Assembly: GCA_024256245.1 (NCBI GenBank)
Contig: JAKLZD010000059.1
Location: 1-23,129, forward strand
Direction: 5' to 3'
Length of the DNA: 23,129 nucleotides
DNA from: Candidatus Methylarchaceae archaeon HK01M
GTDB taxonomy: Archaea; Thermoproteota; Nitrososphaeria; Nitrososphaerales; JACAEJ01
In this document: positions 23,055 to 23,129 of the stretch, piece by piece
Layout: each line of letters begins with the position of its first letter
How positions within the stretch are numbered: position 1 is the stretch's first letter
Position numbers and translations under genes: made by a program
The notes under the pieces: model-generated
Databases searched by the model: none
Told to the model about the DNA's origin: nothing
The model's input: the letters and a program-made list of their open reading frames with translations, nothing else

Positions 23055-23129
23055 TTAGGAGGTTGGATGCTTTGGCTTCTCGCTTATCGTGCCCAGTTCT
23101 TCTACTAGAAGGAATACTGGGTTCGGATC
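23055..23129 (-). CDS. C-terminal fragment of a gene running off the right edge
   Basis: The minus strand from the window edge is open for 24 codons and then stops (TAA at 23055-23057), encoding DPNPVFLLVEELGTISEK followed by PKHPTS. The sequence looks like a natural protein end and is in line with the GT2 gene 47 bp downstream, but it is too short to identify. Confidence 0.4.
   Translation of the reverse strand, partial: DPNPVFLLVEELGTISEKPKHPTS

Noticed and set aside
1..23129. CRISPR array, insertion sequence or phage genes
   Set aside because: No regularly spaced repeats, transposase or integrase motifs, or terminal inverted repeats were seen; the tRNA gene shows no attachment-site duplication of its 3' end.

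Overview
The window looks like part of a chromosome from a TACK-type archaeon of moderate to low GC. The evidence is a 55-residue ribosomal protein S30e (in archaea known mainly from TACK lineages), the archaeal pterin enzyme MptE, a DUF1464 protein, BHB-type introns in a tRNA gene, and TATA boxes that in several cases lie about 28-30 nt before the start codon, implying leaderless transcripts. I cannot name the phylum from sequence alone. There is no sign of a recent mobile element, CRISPR array or phage.

Left part (1-5780, all plus strand): a small membrane protein at the edge, then thyX (thymidylate synthase), an aspartase/fumarase-family gene best read as aspA, a MobA-like nucleotidyltransferase fused to a C-terminal domain I do not recognise, mptE (6-hydroxymethyl-pterin pyrophosphokinase) and a DUF1464 ASKHA-fold protein. 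ThyX and MptE link this block to one-carbon carrier (pterin) metabolism. The MobA-like protein may belong there too, or to molybdopterin cofactor maturation.

Middle part (5784-12564): a minus-strand pair, an NDP-sugar epimerase/dehydratase followed by a DUF354 protein whose true start seems to lie upstream of its first ATG. Next come a plus-strand LemA plus DUF2207 membrane pair, a minus-strand tRNA-Ser(UGA) interrupted by two introns, the pyrD-pyrK pair for dihydroorotate oxidation, and the small S30e gene.

Right part (12615-23129): an envelope glycan region. It holds two GT4 glycosyltransferases, one GT2 polyprenyl-phosphate-sugar-synthase-like enzyme, two very large multi-spanning GT-C-like proteins that each carry a big extracytoplasmic domain and a terminal membrane anchor, and an exported membrane-anchored protein of unknown function. 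A plausible reading is that the GT2 and GT4 enzymes load sugars on lipid carriers on the inside, and the GT-C proteins use them outside to decorate S-layer or other surface molecules. Neighbouring genes here are packed tail to tail with overlapping stop codons. A partial minus-strand gene enters from the right edge.

The most notable observations are the tRNA-Ser gene, with an intron at the unusual 8/9 position framed by a complete BHB motif plus a tandem duplication of its 5' end; the apparently destroyed ATG of the DUF354 gene; the uncharacterised domain fused to the MobA-like enzyme next to mptE; and the GT-C/exported-protein surface cluster.
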